Shown: piece after piece, positions 50,207 to 59,151 of the stretch
How the letters are laid out: every line of letters begins with the position of its first letter
Position numbering within the stretch: position 1 is the first letter of the stretch
Assembly (NCBI RefSeq): GCF_018531495.1
Contig: NZ_JAHDTI010000007.1
Coordinates: 62,001-126,000 of the forward strand
Reading direction: 5' to 3'
Source: Nonomuraea sediminis
GTDB lineage: Bacteria > Actinomycetota > Actinomycetes > Streptosporangiales > Streptosporangiaceae
Length of the DNA: 64,000 bases
Translations under genes and position numbers: made by a program
Notes under the pieces: model-generated
What the model was told of the DNA's origin: nothing
The model's input: the letters and a program-made list of their open reading frames with translations, nothing else
The model's database searches: none

Positions 50207-50584
50207 TCATTCGCGGTTCTGCCGCTCCTGGGCCAGGGTGAGGGTGATCTGCTCGGTCAGCGCCTTGATGCCCGCGGAGTCGAGCGAGGAGAGCCGGTGG
50301 GCGTTCAGCTCGACCTCCGTGGCCGATTCCGTCGCCCTGACCTTGATACGCACGTCGCTCGTCCGGTACCGCAGCCACGCCACGACACCGCCGACGACCA
50401 CCGCCACCGGGGCGCCGAGCAGGACCTGGACCGACTCGACCGCGCCGCCGAGCGCCCCCGGCGGGGGAGAAGCCTCGGCCAGCCTGAGCAGGCCGCGCAG
50501 CTCCGGTTCCGCGCTGAGCCAGGTGTACAGCTCGCGCAGCTGGTCAGGGGTGTTCGCGCGCAGGATCGCGATGGTGCCGTCCAT
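50207..50584 (-). CDS. Effector-associated constant component 1 (EACC1)-like protein
   Basis: A 125-residue protein recognised from the EACC1 pattern: an N-terminal strand then TPDQLRELYTWLSAEPELRG, SPPPGALGGAVESVQVLLG, a single membrane helix VAVVVGGVVAWL, and the basic/beta tail RTSDVRIKVRATESATEVEL ending in SLDSAGIKALTEQITL. EACC1 accompanies variable effectors in actinobacterial conflict systems (known from comparative genomics). ATG 50584 has AAGGAAGGG just upstream. An in-frame ATG at 50605 overlaps the caspase-gene stop (ATGA). Either way it is coupled to the caspase-STAND-WD40 gene, supporting a joint function. Confidence 0.82.
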   Translation of the reverse strand: MDGTIAILRANTPDQLRELYTWLSAEPELRGLLRLAEASPPPGALGGAVESVQVLLGAPVAVVVGGVVAWLRYRTSDVRIKVRATESATEVELNAHRLSSLDSAGIKALTEQITLTLAQERQNRE

Positions 50585-50601
50585 GGGCCCTTCCTTGTCG
50601 T

Positions 50602-53600
50602 TCATCGGCATGGCGGGTCGTAGGGGAGGTCGGGGACGTACTGGCGCCACTCCTTCTCGCTCATGATCGCTCCGCCGGCGCCGCAGACGTAGCGGATCGC
50701 CCGGCTCACGTCGGCGTTCCAGGTCTGCACCTGGCCGCTGGTCACTCCGGCCAGCAGCATCCCGTTCCCGGCGAAGGCGAGCGCGGTCGGCGAGTCCTGT
50801 CCGCGCTTCATCACCGCCGACGGGCGCGGGTGGGCGGGGTCGGTGACGTCCCAGAGGCGCAGGGTCGCGTCCTGGCCGGCCGTGGCCACCGTCCGGCCGT
50901 CCGCGGACACGGCCAGCCCGATCACGGGCGCGGTGTGGCCGGCCAGCACGCCGAGCTGCCGCGGGTGCGCGGGCACGGAGACGTCCCACAGGCGTGCCGT
51001 GGTGTCCCCCGCCGTGACCGCCTCGCGCCCGTCCCGCGTGAACGCCACCCTGTTGACGGCGCCGGTGTGCCCGCTCAGCGTCCCCAGCCGCTTCGGACGT
51101 TCGACGTTCCGTACGTCGTAGAGGTACGCCTGGTTGTCCGTGGTCGCCATGGCCAGGATGGATCCGTCCGGGCTCAGCGCCATGTCGGTCACCTTCTCCG
51201 GCAGGTCGGATATGGTGGCGACCCGCCGTGGCCGCGCGGGGTCGCCGATGTCCCAGAAGACGACCGCGGGATCCTGGGCGGCGGTGACCAGATGCCGGCC
51301 GTCCTTGGTGAAGTGGACCGAGAAGGCGTTCTGCCTGCCCGGCCGGAGGGTGGCCAGCATCACCGGACGGAGCGGGTCGGCCACGGCCCACAGCTTGACG
51401 GTCGTGTCCCACGAGGCCGTCGCCACGAGGTTGCCGCCGGGGTCGAAAACGGCCCGCATGATGTTGTTGCGGTGCCCGGCCAGCGTTCCGAGCGGGCGCG
51501 GGTGCCAGCTGTCGCTCACGTCCCACAGCCGGGCGGTGCCGTCGTCGGCCGCGTCCACCAGGGTGCGCCCGTCGGGGCTCAACGCCACATCCTCCAGGGC
51601 GAAGCCGGGGTGGGAGGGCAGCCGTGGCAGCCGGGGCGTGTCCCCTGCCAGGCCGGGCCGCCACAGCCGGACCGTCATGTCGCCCGAGGCGGTCGCGACG
51701 AGCCCGTCCTGCCGGACCGCCACGGCGAGAACGGAGCTCGTGTGACCTGCCAGGCCGGATTCGAGCACAGGAGGCCCGCTCTCCGGTATCCGCCAGATCC
51801 ACGTCGTGTCGTCGTAGGACGAGCCGTACATGGTGCGGCCGTCGGCGCCGAAGGTCAGGTCGAAGACGGTGCCGCCCGCGTCGGCCAGCGTCGCCGTCTT
51901 GACCGGGCGGGCCGGGTCGGCGACCTTCCACAGCACGACGTGCGAGTCGTCGGAGCCGGTGGCGAGCGTGCGGCCGTCAGGGGAGAAGGCCACGGCCTCC
52001 AGCGGTTTGACGTGCCCGTTGAACCGGGACAGCGGGCGCGGCCTGGCAGGGTCGGCCACGTCCCACAGCCGGGCCGAGACGTCGAAGGAGGCGGAGGCCA
52101 GCACCCGGCCGTCGGGGCTGAAGGCCACGTCGCTCACCGTGTCGGCGTGGCCGCGAAGGACCGATACGGGCCGTGGGTGCGCCGGGTCCGACACGTCCCA
52201 CAGGTGCACCGTGTGATCCTGCGAAGCCAGGGCGAGCAGCCGCCCCGCGGGGTCGAAGGCGACCGCCTTGATCCCCTGGTCGCCGGCGCGGAAGGAGGCG
52301 GTGGTCCTGAGCCCGTCGGCCCACCACAGCCGCACCGTGCCCGTGCTGTCGGCCGAGGCGAGCACGCGGCCGTCGGGACGGAACGCCAGGGCGCGGACAC
52401 CGCCAGGGTGGCCGTCCGCGACCCGCAGGAGCCGGGCGTGCGCGGGGTCGGGCACGTCCCACAGGCGGATCGTCCGGTCGTCGGACGCGCTGGCCAGTCG
52501 CCGGCCGTCCGGGGTGAAGGCCACGTCGTTCACGAAGCCGCTGTGACCGGTGAGCCGCGTGCCGATCTGCCAGGTGCGCGAGCTGAGGAGCGCCCCGCGG
52601 GTCTCCGGCAGGTCCGCGAGCCGGAAGGCGGTCAGCGCCAGGAACCCGCTCAGCGTGCGGTCCTGCGTCGAGGTGACCGTGTCGACGAGCTGCCTGGCCA
52701 GCGCGCGGTCGCGCTGGTCGACGGCCTCACGGCCCTGCCGGAGCGCGAACAGCCCCGCCGAGGTGGCCACCAGAAGCAGCACGGCCAGCGTCGCCACCGC
52801 GGAGACCACGGTACGGCGGCGCCGCCGTACCCGCCGCTGCGAGGCGTCGAGGAACGCGCGCTCGCCGGCGGTGAGATCGGAGGACCTGCTCGTGGCGGCC
52901 CGCGCGGCCTCCAGCCGGCTGTCCAGGTAGAGGTAGGCCGGGTCGCGGGAGTGGCGATGCCAGTCGTCGGCGTCCTCGGACAGGCGCTGCCTGACCAGCA
53001 GCTCGGCCCTGTCGGTCTCGATCCACTTCCTGAGCCGGGGCCAGGCGCGGATGAGCGCCTCGTGCGTGAGCTCCGCGCTGTCCTCGTCCACGGTGATCAG
53101 GCGCGCCCGCACGAACTCTCCCAGCACGTCCCCTTCCGCGCCGCCCGCACCGACCAGGTCGGCGAGCGGCACGCGGCGCCTGGTGTCGTCGGTCCGCTGG
53201 TCGAGGTGCACCAGCCGCAGCAGCAGCCGCTGAACGACCGGCTCGGCATCGGCCCCCAGCTCACGCAGCGTCTCCTCGGCGCTCTGCGCGAGCGAACGGG
53301 CGATCCCTCCCGAGGCGCGGTATCCGGCCAGGGTGAGCACGTTGCCGCTCCTGCGCTGCCAGGTCGCCAGCAGCGCGTACGACAGGAGGGGGAGCACGCT
53401 GCCCGCGCGTCCCGCGGCCTCGTACGAGCCGAGATCGTCGAGCAGCAGGTCGGTCAGCCCGCTCTCCAGCGCCAGCCCGGCGCGGGCGGCGGGCCTTTCG
53501 ATGACCGCGCGCAGCTGCGCCCGCGCCATCGGCCCGACCACCTCGGGCCGCTGCAGTGCGGGCAGCAGCGCCGGATAGGCGGCGCAGTGCCCGAAGAAGT

Positions 53601-54972
53601 CCGCCCGTACGGCGAGCGTCACCGCCGCGGCCGGAGCGCCCCGGCAGATCTCGGCGAGCACGTCGATGAAGTGCCGCCGCGCGGCCTCGTCAGGGCAGGC
53701 CGTGAACAGCTCCTCGAACTGGTCGACCACGATGAGCCGGCGCCCGGGCAGCAGCGAAAGCAGCGCGCGGGCCAGTCCCGGATCGCCCCCGAGGTGCTGC
53801 CGCAGGCCCTCGGGGTCGTGGCCGCCGAGCTCGGCGAGCCTGCGGGCGAGCGCGCCCAGCGGGTCGGCCCCAGGGGTCAGCACGATCGACCGGACCTCCC
53901 GCGCGTCCCCGCGGCGCAGCGCCGGGATCGCCCCGGCACGCAGCACCGAGGACTTCCCCGACCCTGACGGGCCGGTGATCACGAGCGGCCCGCCCAGCTC
54001 GAACTGCTCCCGCACCCGGCGCGCGATCGACGCGGTCAGCTCCTCACGGCCGAAGAACAGGTCCGCGTCGGATGGCCCGAAGGCGGTCAGGCCCCGATAC
54101 GGGCTCTCCTCGTCGGAGAGCGGGTCGGGCGACGGCGGAGGCGGCGCCGCGGGCGGGACATAAGCCCGGTTGAGCGCGAAGGCCCGCCGGTCGCCGAGGT
54201 CGGTGGCGTGCCGCCGCGGGCGGGGCAGTCCCAGCTCCGGCAGCGCCCTGGCCAGGTGCCGGTATGCGGCGTCGAGCGTGAAGACCGCGGGACCCGCGGG
54301 ATCTCCCCTGGTCAGCAGCTTGATGAGCTGGCCGGTGAAGGCGGTGTTCCGCTCTCCGGGCAGCGCCCAGGACGCCTCGTCGGGGCTGGAGGAGGCCAGC
54401 AGGTAGGCGCCCGCCCCGGTGCTGTCGAAGATGTGGTCGACCGCGCGGGCCCCACCGCCCCGCGCTCTGCCGGAGAAGCAGCAGTCCAGCACGATGACGA
54501 CGAGCTCGGCCCTGGACTGGCCGACCACCTGCCGTACGACGGAGTAGGGGAGCGCCTGGTAGCCGGGCGCCCCGCGGCCGAGGTCGACGGTGGCGCGGGT
54601 GGCGAGATGGAGTTCGTTGTCCGCGCTGATCACGCCGTGGCCGACGTAGTGGAACATGAGCACCGACGTGGCCTGCCCGGCGGCCGTGGCCAGGGCCTCG
54701 CTCAGGTCTGCGGGGGTCCCCGGGTCGGCCATGACGGTCAGCGACTCGGGCGCGAGCCCGGCCGACCTGAGCAGACAGGCGGCCAGGTCGTCCAGCGTCG
54801 TGGAGACGGCGGGGATGGAGGGTAATCGGGATCCCGCGGCGTGCCGTGCCGTGCCTGCCAGGACGACCCTGGTACCCGGCGTCGCCAGGATCAGCGGTGG
54901 ACCGCTCCAGGGCAGGTACCTGCGCCGACCGGGGAGGCTGTGCTCCACGGTCGCGAACTCGTCATCGCTCAT
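50602..54972 (-). CDS. Caspase-like peptidase / nSTAND1 NTPase / transmembrane / WD40 protein
   Basis: A 1456-residue multidomain protein. Residues about 30-265 are a caspase-like (C14) peptidase with His112 in HYVGHGV and Cys165 in VLDCCFSG. Residues about 290-700 are an nSTAND1 NTPase starting SPYRGLTAFGPSDADLFFGR, with Walker A GPSGSGKSS (334-342) and Walker B IVVDQFEELF. A single membrane helix (about 722-745; VATLAVLLLVATSAGLFAL) follows an Arg-rich stretch. The C-terminus holds 14 WD40 repeats, enough for two seven-bladed propellers. ATG 54972 (MSDDEFA) preferred to a weak upstream TTG. Likely a sensor that triggers proteolysis and cell death; coupled to EACC1. Confidence 0.9.
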   Translation of the reverse strand: MSDDEFATVEHSLPGRRRYLPWSGPPLILATPGTRVVLAGTARHAAGSRLPSIPAVSTTLDDLAACLLRSAGLAPESLTVMADPGTPADLSEALATAAGQATSVLMFHYVGHGVISADNELHLATRATVDLGRGAPGYQALPYSVVRQVVGQSRAELVVIVLDCCFSGRARGGGARAVDHIFDSTGAGAYLLASSSPDEASWALPGERNTAFTGQLIKLLTRGDPAGPAVFTLDAAYRHLARALPELGLPRPRRHATDLGDRRAFALNRAYVPPAAPPPPSPDPLSDEESPYRGLTAFGPSDADLFFGREELTASIARRVREQFELGGPLVITGPSGSGKSSVLRAGAIPALRRGDAREVRSIVLTPGADPLGALARRLAELGGHDPEGLRQHLGGDPGLARALLSLLPGRRLIVVDQFEELFTACPDEAARRHFIDVLAEICRGAPAAAVTLAVRADFFGHCAAYPALLPALQRPEVVGPMARAQLRAVIERPAARAGLALESGLTDLLLDDLGSYEAAGRAGSVLPLLSYALLATWQRRSGNVLTLAGYRASGGIARSLAQSAEETLRELGADAEPVVQRLLLRLVHLDQRTDDTRRRVPLADLVGAGGAEGDVLGEFVRARLITVDEDSAELTHEALIRAWPRLRKWIETDRAELLVRQRLSEDADDWHRHSRDPAYLYLDSRLEAARAATSRSSDLTAGERAFLDASQRRVRRRRRTVVSAVATLAVLLLVATSAGLFALRQGREAVDQRDRALARQLVDTVTSTQDRTLSGFLALTAFRLADLPETRGALLSSRTWQIGTRLTGHSGFVNDVAFTPDGRRLASASDDRTIRLWDVPDPAHARLLRVADGHPGGVRALAFRPDGRVLASADSTGTVRLWWADGLRTTASFRAGDQGIKAVAFDPAGRLLALASQDHTVHLWDVSDPAHPRPVSVLRGHADTVSDVAFSPDGRVLASASFDVSARLWDVADPARPRPLSRFNGHVKPLEAVAFSPDGRTLATGSDDSHVVLWKVADPARPVKTATLADAGGTVFDLTFGADGRTMYGSSYDDTTWIWRIPESGPPVLESGLAGHTSSVLAVAVRQDGLVATASGDMTVRLWRPGLAGDTPRLPRLPSHPGFALEDVALSPDGRTLVDAADDGTARLWDVSDSWHPRPLGTLAGHRNNIMRAVFDPGGNLVATASWDTTVKLWAVADPLRPVMLATLRPGRQNAFSVHFTKDGRHLVTAAQDPAVVFWDIGDPARPRRVATISDLPEKVTDMALSPDGSILAMATTDNQAYLYDVRNVERPKRLGTLSGHTGAVNRVAFTRDGREAVTAGDTTARLWDVSVPAHPRQLGVLAGHTAPVIGLAVSADGRTVATAGQDATLRLWDVTDPAHPRPSAVMKRGQDSPTALAFAGNGMLLAGVTSGQVQTWNADVSRAIRYVCGAGGAIMSEKEWRQYVPDLPYDPPCR

Positions 54973-55103
54973 CCGGGTTCTTCCGAAGCGGGGCAACCTA
55001 CCCAAAGCATTAACACGGCCCGCACCACGGAACGCGTGAAGCGCCGGAAGAACACCAGCGAAACCCGCGCACCGGACGGCCCAGAATTAGGCGCACCCGA
55101 CGG

Positions 55104-55141
55104 GTACGGCCGGCACCCCGGGGAGGCCGTGCCGGCCGTAC
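55104..55141. terminator. 13-bp-stem hairpin downstream of the CapA-like gene
   Basis: GTACGGCCGGCAC (55104-55116) pairs perfectly with GTGCCGGCCGTAC (55129-55141), 12-base loop. It lies between the CapA stop and the caspase-gene start on the same strand, so it probably ends the CapA operon. Confidence 0.65.
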
Positions 55142-55205
55142 GGTCCGTCAGCCACGCTACGCCGCACCTCGAGCACCTCATGGCAAAGCCTCGGGCAGCG
55201 TTCCG

Positions 55206-56174
55206 CTAAGAGCACTCCACCGTCAGCGCGTCCTCGTCCTGGTGTACGGCGCAGCCGAGGCGGGCACACGCGGCGGCGAGCCGCTCACGGACCCACCGCA
55301 GGTCGTCGCCCGACGCGATCCGGGTGCGGCAGTAGTCGAGCCGGATCGGGACGCCGGCCAGCCGTACCGGACCGTACTTGTCGAGCGTGATCAGCCACAG
55401 CAGGCCCAGGTCGTTGCGCAGGCGGGGGTGGCGGGCGTAGTCGTCGATGAAGTCGCCGAGGTCGAACATGACCGGCGGGGCGACGCCGTGGAAGACGTGG
55501 GCGGAATGCCCGGCCACCAGGTCGGCCCCCGCCTCGATCAGGGCCCGCGCCGCGGTGCGCACCGACGACAGCGGCTCGGTGATCATGTTGGGCCCCCAGT
55601 GCGGCGTGACCAGGACCACGTCGACGTGTTCGCGCAGCTCGCCGATCGTGGCGGGAAGCCACGCGGGCACGCCTGCGTCGAGGTCGGCGTAGGCGGTGCC
55701 GGGACGTCCGGCCCTGGCGGCGAAGTCGGCGGGATGGTCGGCGAAGCCGACCACGCCCAGCCGGAGCCCGCCGATGTCGAGCTCGGCGGGCCGGTGGGCG
55801 GCGGCTTCGTCCTGGCCCGCGCCCACGAAGCGGATGCCGGCGCGGGCCAGGTGGTCGAAGGTGTCGGCCAGGGCGTCGTAGCCGAAGTCGAGCGCGTGGT
55901 TGTTGGCCAGCGTGACGCAGCCGACGCCGAGCTCGCTCAGCAGGTCGGCGGCCCTGGGCGGGGCGCGGAAGTGGAACACCTTGGCCGGGCCGCCCCAGGG
56001 ACTGCCGCGGTCGGAGATGCAGCACTCCAGGTTGAGCAGCACGAAGTCGGCCCCGGCGAGCAGGGCCCGCACCTCGGCGGAGAACAGCGACCGGACGCTC
56101 GCCCCGCGGTCGATCTGCTCGGCCACGCCGCGCCCGAGCATGGTGTCTCCGGCCATGGCTACCGTGACGGACAC
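55206..56174 (-). CDS. CapA-family (PgsA-like metallophosphatase-fold) protein
   Basis: A 322-residue CapA-family protein with GDTMLGRGV at the N-terminus, LNLECCISD, LANNHALDFGYDA, TPHWGPNMI and AGHSAHVFHGV: the metal-binding Asp/Asn/His motifs of the fold. No signal peptide or membrane anchor is present, unlike capsule-linked PgsA, so a cytoplasmic hydrolase is likely. It follows the Gfo/Idh gene after 42 bases on the same strand and may be the last gene of the sugar operon. Polyglutamate synthesis is not supported: no PgsB/C neighbours. Confidence 0.85.
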   Translation of the reverse strand: MSVTVAMAGDTMLGRGVAEQIDRGASVRSLFSAEVRALLAGADFVLLNLECCISDRGSPWGGPAKVFHFRAPPRAADLLSELGVGCVTLANNHALDFGYDALADTFDHLARAGIRFVGAGQDEAAAHRPAELDIGGLRLGVVGFADHPADFAARAGRPGTAYADLDAGVPAWLPATIGELREHVDVVLVTPHWGPNMITEPLSSVRTAARALIEAGADLVAGHSAHVFHGVAPPVMFDLGDFIDDYARHPRLRNDLGLLWLITLDKYGPVRLAGVPIRLDYCRTRIASGDDLRWVRERLAAACARLGCAVHQDEDALTVECS

Positions 56175-56216
56175 AACTTCAGCTAACCGCGCAGGTCAGG
56201 ATCCCGCCAGTCTCTA

Positions 56217-57497
56217 TCAGAGGGTCTGGACGGTGGCCGTGCGGCGGGCCCGCTCGGCGGCGAAGACCACCTGGTGGCTGTCGACGCTCTCCTGGATCCC
56301 CGACAGCACCAGCTCCGGCCGTCCCTCGTGCAGGGCCAGGACGAACGCTTCCATCAGCGCCGCGTCGCCGCCCGCGTGGCCCTCGGCCGCGCTCGAGCCG
56401 TCCACGGAGGTGTCGATCGTCGTGGTCTGCTCGGACAGGAAGTCATAGACGTGGATGAACCGCCCGTCGCCGGTGAGCTGTCCCCGCGTGCCGAAGATCT
56501 TGGTGTGCCGGTTCTCCAGCGGGGTGAAGGCGGTCATCGTGAAGGAGGCGGTGACGCCGTCCTCGTACTCCAGGTTCACCACTTGGTGGTCGACGACGTC
56601 GTTGTCGCTGGCATAGACGCACCGCCCGTAGGGGCCCTCGGCCAGCGCCCTGGTCACGGCCTCCTCGGTGAGCACGCCGCCGGTCGCGACCCGGGTGAAG
56701 TACCGCTTGGTGCCGCCCTCGCGCAGCCCGGTCGTGTACAACCGCACCGCCGAGTACGGGCAGGACCGCTCGATCCGGCACTCCAGGCAGCGCTCGCCCG
56801 CGCCCTCGGGCCGCTGGTCGGCACGGAAGTGCCGCAGCCCGCCGAAGGACGACACCCGCTCGACCCGCCGGCCTACCAGGTGGCCGAGCCAGTCGATGTC
56901 GTGGCAGGACTTGGCCAGCAGCGCGAACGTGGACTCGTCGGTCCGCCGCCAGCTGCCGCGCACGAAGGAGTGCGCGAAGTGGTACCAGCCGACCGGCTCC
57001 AGATGCTCGATCGACACGATGTCACCGATGCGCGGCAGCTCCCTGCGCAGCCGCCGGGTGTAGGGCGTGTACCGCATCACGTGGCACACCGCGATCATCG
57101 CGCCGGTGCGCGCCGCCACCTCGCCGATCGCCACGGTGTCGGCCTCGGTGGGGGCGATGGGCTTCTCCAGCAGGATGTCGTAGCCCTGCTCGGCCAGCAC
57201 CCTGGCGGGTGCCAGGTGGTCGGCGTCGAGCGTCGCCACGATCACGGCGTCGGCGATCCGTCCCCGCGCCGCCAGGTCCCGCCAGTCGCCGAAGGCCATG
57301 GAGTACGGCAGGCCGTGCCGTACGGCGAAGCGCGACCTGACCTCCTCGACCGGCTCGGCGACCGCCACCACCCGCACCCGCTCGGGCCAGGAGGCGGCGA
57401 GCTCGGCGTAGGCGGCGCCGCGCGCGCCGGCGCCGACGACGGCCAGCGTGATCGGCCGGTCGAGGACCTCCCCGACGTGGTCCCTCAGGTTGATCAT
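56217..57497 (-). CDS. Gfo/Idh/MocA-family oxidoreductase
   Basis: A 426-residue NAD(P)-dependent sugar dehydrogenase-like enzyme. Rossmann motif LAVVGAGARGAAYAELA (about 18-34), EKPIAPTEADT as the EKP signature, and SCHDIDWLGHLVG in the substrate domain. A cysteine-containing insert (RCLECRIERSCPYS) may bind metal and is less usual for the family. The ATG overlaps the permease stop (ATGA), placing it in the ABC operon. It probably oxidises the imported sugar or derivative. Confidence 0.88.
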   Translation of the reverse strand: MINLRDHVGEVLDRPITLAVVGAGARGAAYAELAASWPERVRVVAVAEPVEEVRSRFAVRHGLPYSMAFGDWRDLAARGRIADAVIVATLDADHLAPARVLAEQGYDILLEKPIAPTEADTVAIGEVAARTGAMIAVCHVMRYTPYTRRLRRELPRIGDIVSIEHLEPVGWYHFAHSFVRGSWRRTDESTFALLAKSCHDIDWLGHLVGRRVERVSSFGGLRHFRADQRPEGAGERCLECRIERSCPYSAVRLYTTGLREGGTKRYFTRVATGGVLTEEAVTRALAEGPYGRCVYASDNDVVDHQVVNLEYEDGVTASFTMTAFTPLENRHTKIFGTRGQLTGDGRFIHVYDFLSEQTTTIDTSVDGSSAAEGHAGGDAALMEAFVLALHEGRPELVLSGIQESVDSHQVVFAAERARRTATVQTL

Positions 57498-58300
57498 CCT
57501 TTGACAGCTCCCCCGGTGAGTCCCTTGACGAAGTGCTTCTGCAGCGCGAGATAGAAGATCAGGATCGGCAGTGCCGACAGCACCATCAGGCCGAACATGC
57601 CGCCGTAGTCCCGCTGGTACTGGCCGAGCGCCCGGTAGACGCCGACCGTGACGGTGGTGCCCCCGGCCGGGCCCAGGATGATCAGCGGGTTGAGGAAGTC
57701 GTTCCAGATCCACACGCCCAGGAAGATCAGCACGCTGGCCGTGGCCGGCCGCAGCAGCGGGAAGACCACCCGCCAGAACGTGCCGAACTTGCCCGAGCCG
57801 TCCATCGCGGCCGCCTCCTCCAGCTCCACCGGGATGGCCCGGATGAAGCCGGAGAAGACGAACACCCCGAACGGGACGTAGTAGCCGACGTTGAACAGGA
57901 CCAGGCCGCTGATCGTGCCCATCAGGTGGGTCAGGTTGAGCACCTGGGTGACCGGCACCAGGATCACCTGCGGCGGGATCATCAGCCCGGCCAGCAGCAC
58001 CAGCAGGATGGCCCGGGCGACCCGCGAGGGTGTCCGGCAGATGTAGTGGCCGAGCATGGCCGACACGACCGTGAGGATCACGATCGACAGCAGCGTCACG
58101 CTCACGCTGTTGATCAGGCCGTTCCAGAACAGCCCGTCGGGCCGCGTCAAAGCCTGCACGAGGTTGTCCAGCGTGGGCGGGATCGGCAGCGCGGCGGGCG
58201 CGGCGGTGATGTCCGGCCCGTGCTTGAAGACGTTGGCCACCACCAGGTAGAGCGGCAGGAAGAACGCGCCAGCCACGGCGACCGCCAGCAGCCTCCTCAC
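57494..58300 (-). CDS. Sugar ABC transporter permease (MalG/LacG type)
   Basis: A 268-residue permease. The EAA loop is LEEAAAMDGSGKFGTFWRVV and the C-terminal ALQKHFVKGLTGGAVKG is the MalG-type end. About six spans. GTG start overlaps the upstream permease stop; its own stop overlaps the oxidoreductase ATG. Partner of the next permease. Confidence 0.92.
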   Translation of the reverse strand: MRRLLAVAVAGAFFLPLYLVVANVFKHGPDITAAPAALPIPPTLDNLVQALTRPDGLFWNGLINSVSVTLLSIVILTVVSAMLGHYICRTPSRVARAILLVLLAGLMIPPQVILVPVTQVLNLTHLMGTISGLVLFNVGYYVPFGVFVFSGFIRAIPVELEEAAAMDGSGKFGTFWRVVFPLLRPATASVLIFLGVWIWNDFLNPLIILGPAGGTTVTVGVYRALGQYQRDYGGMFGLMVLSALPILIFYLALQKHFVKGLTGGAVKG

Positions 58301-59151
58301 AGGTTCACCTCCCGGCGGTTGAGCAGGCGCAGCACCACGCCGGAGACCACCGCGACGATCACGAGCATGAGGATCGCCATCGCCGACGACTCGCCCGTCC
58401 GGTTGGCGGTGAAGCCGATCTGGATGACGTCGAAGGCGAGCGTGGCCGTGGTGCCGAGCCCGGGCCCGCCGGCGGTGAGCACCTGGATGTGGTCGTAGGC
58501 CTTGAAGCCGGTGATCAGCAGCATCACCGTGTTCGTGGTCAGCGCGGGCGCCAGCAGCGGCCAGGTCACCTTGCGGAAGCGCGTCCACGCGGTCGCGCCG
58601 TCGATCGAGGCGGCCTCGATCAGCGAGCGCGGCACGCCCTGCAGCCCGGCCAGGTAGACGACCGAGCAGAAGCCGAGCATCTGCCAGCTGATGATCATCC
58701 CGATCGAGTACAGCGCCAGGTCCGGGTCCGACAGCCAGCCCACCCGGATGCCGAACAGCCGGTTGATCAGCCCGTCGTCCTGCAGCATCGCCATCCACAC
58801 GACGCTGACCACCACGGAGCTGAGCACGACGGGCACGAAGAACACGCTGCGCAGCGCGTTGTACAGCCAGCCCCGGCGATCGAGCAGGACGGCCACGCCG
58901 ACCCCGGCCACGTTGGGCACGATCACGACGATCAGCGTCAGGATCGTGGTCACCTTGAGCGAGGTCAGGAACGCCGGGTCGGTGAGCAGATCCGCGTAGT
59001 TGGCCAGCCCCACGAAGCTCGTCCGCGGGTTGACCAGGCTCGCGTTGGTGAGGCTGTAGCCGAAGCTGAGCAGGATCGGCGCCAGCACGAAGCAGCCGTA
59101 GACCAGCACCCCCGGCGCGACGAAGCTCAGCAGGTAGGTGAGCCGGTTCAC
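58297..59151 (-). CDS. Sugar ABC transporter permease (MalF/LacF type)
   Basis: A 284-residue permease with six spans. YLLSFVAPGVLVYGCFVLAP is the first span and the EAA loop is LIEAASIDGATAWTRFRKVT. GTG 59151 overlaps the binding-protein stop by 4 bases, favouring it over an upstream ATG. It forms the channel with the MalG-type protein. Confidence 0.92.
   Translation of the reverse strand: MNRLTYLLSFVAPGVLVYGCFVLAPILLSFGYSLTNASLVNPRTSFVGLANYADLLTDPAFLTSLKVTTILTLIVVIVPNVAGVGVAVLLDRRGWLYNALRSVFFVPVVLSSVVVSVVWMAMLQDDGLINRLFGIRVGWLSDPDLALYSIGMIISWQMLGFCSVVYLAGLQGVPRSLIEAASIDGATAWTRFRKVTWPLLAPALTTNTVMLLITGFKAYDHIQVLTAGGPGLGTTATLAFDVIQIGFTANRTGESSAMAILMLVIVAVVSGVVLRLLNRREVNL

Noticed and set aside
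50602..54972. Plus-strand frame of over 1000 codons opposite the caspase gene
   Set aside because: Gly/Arg/Val-rich antisense translation mirroring WD40 repeats; no domain or ribosome site.
55206..56174. Capsular polyglutamate synthesis locus
   Set aside because: Only a CapA-fold protein is present, without the ligase or membrane partners and without an anchor.
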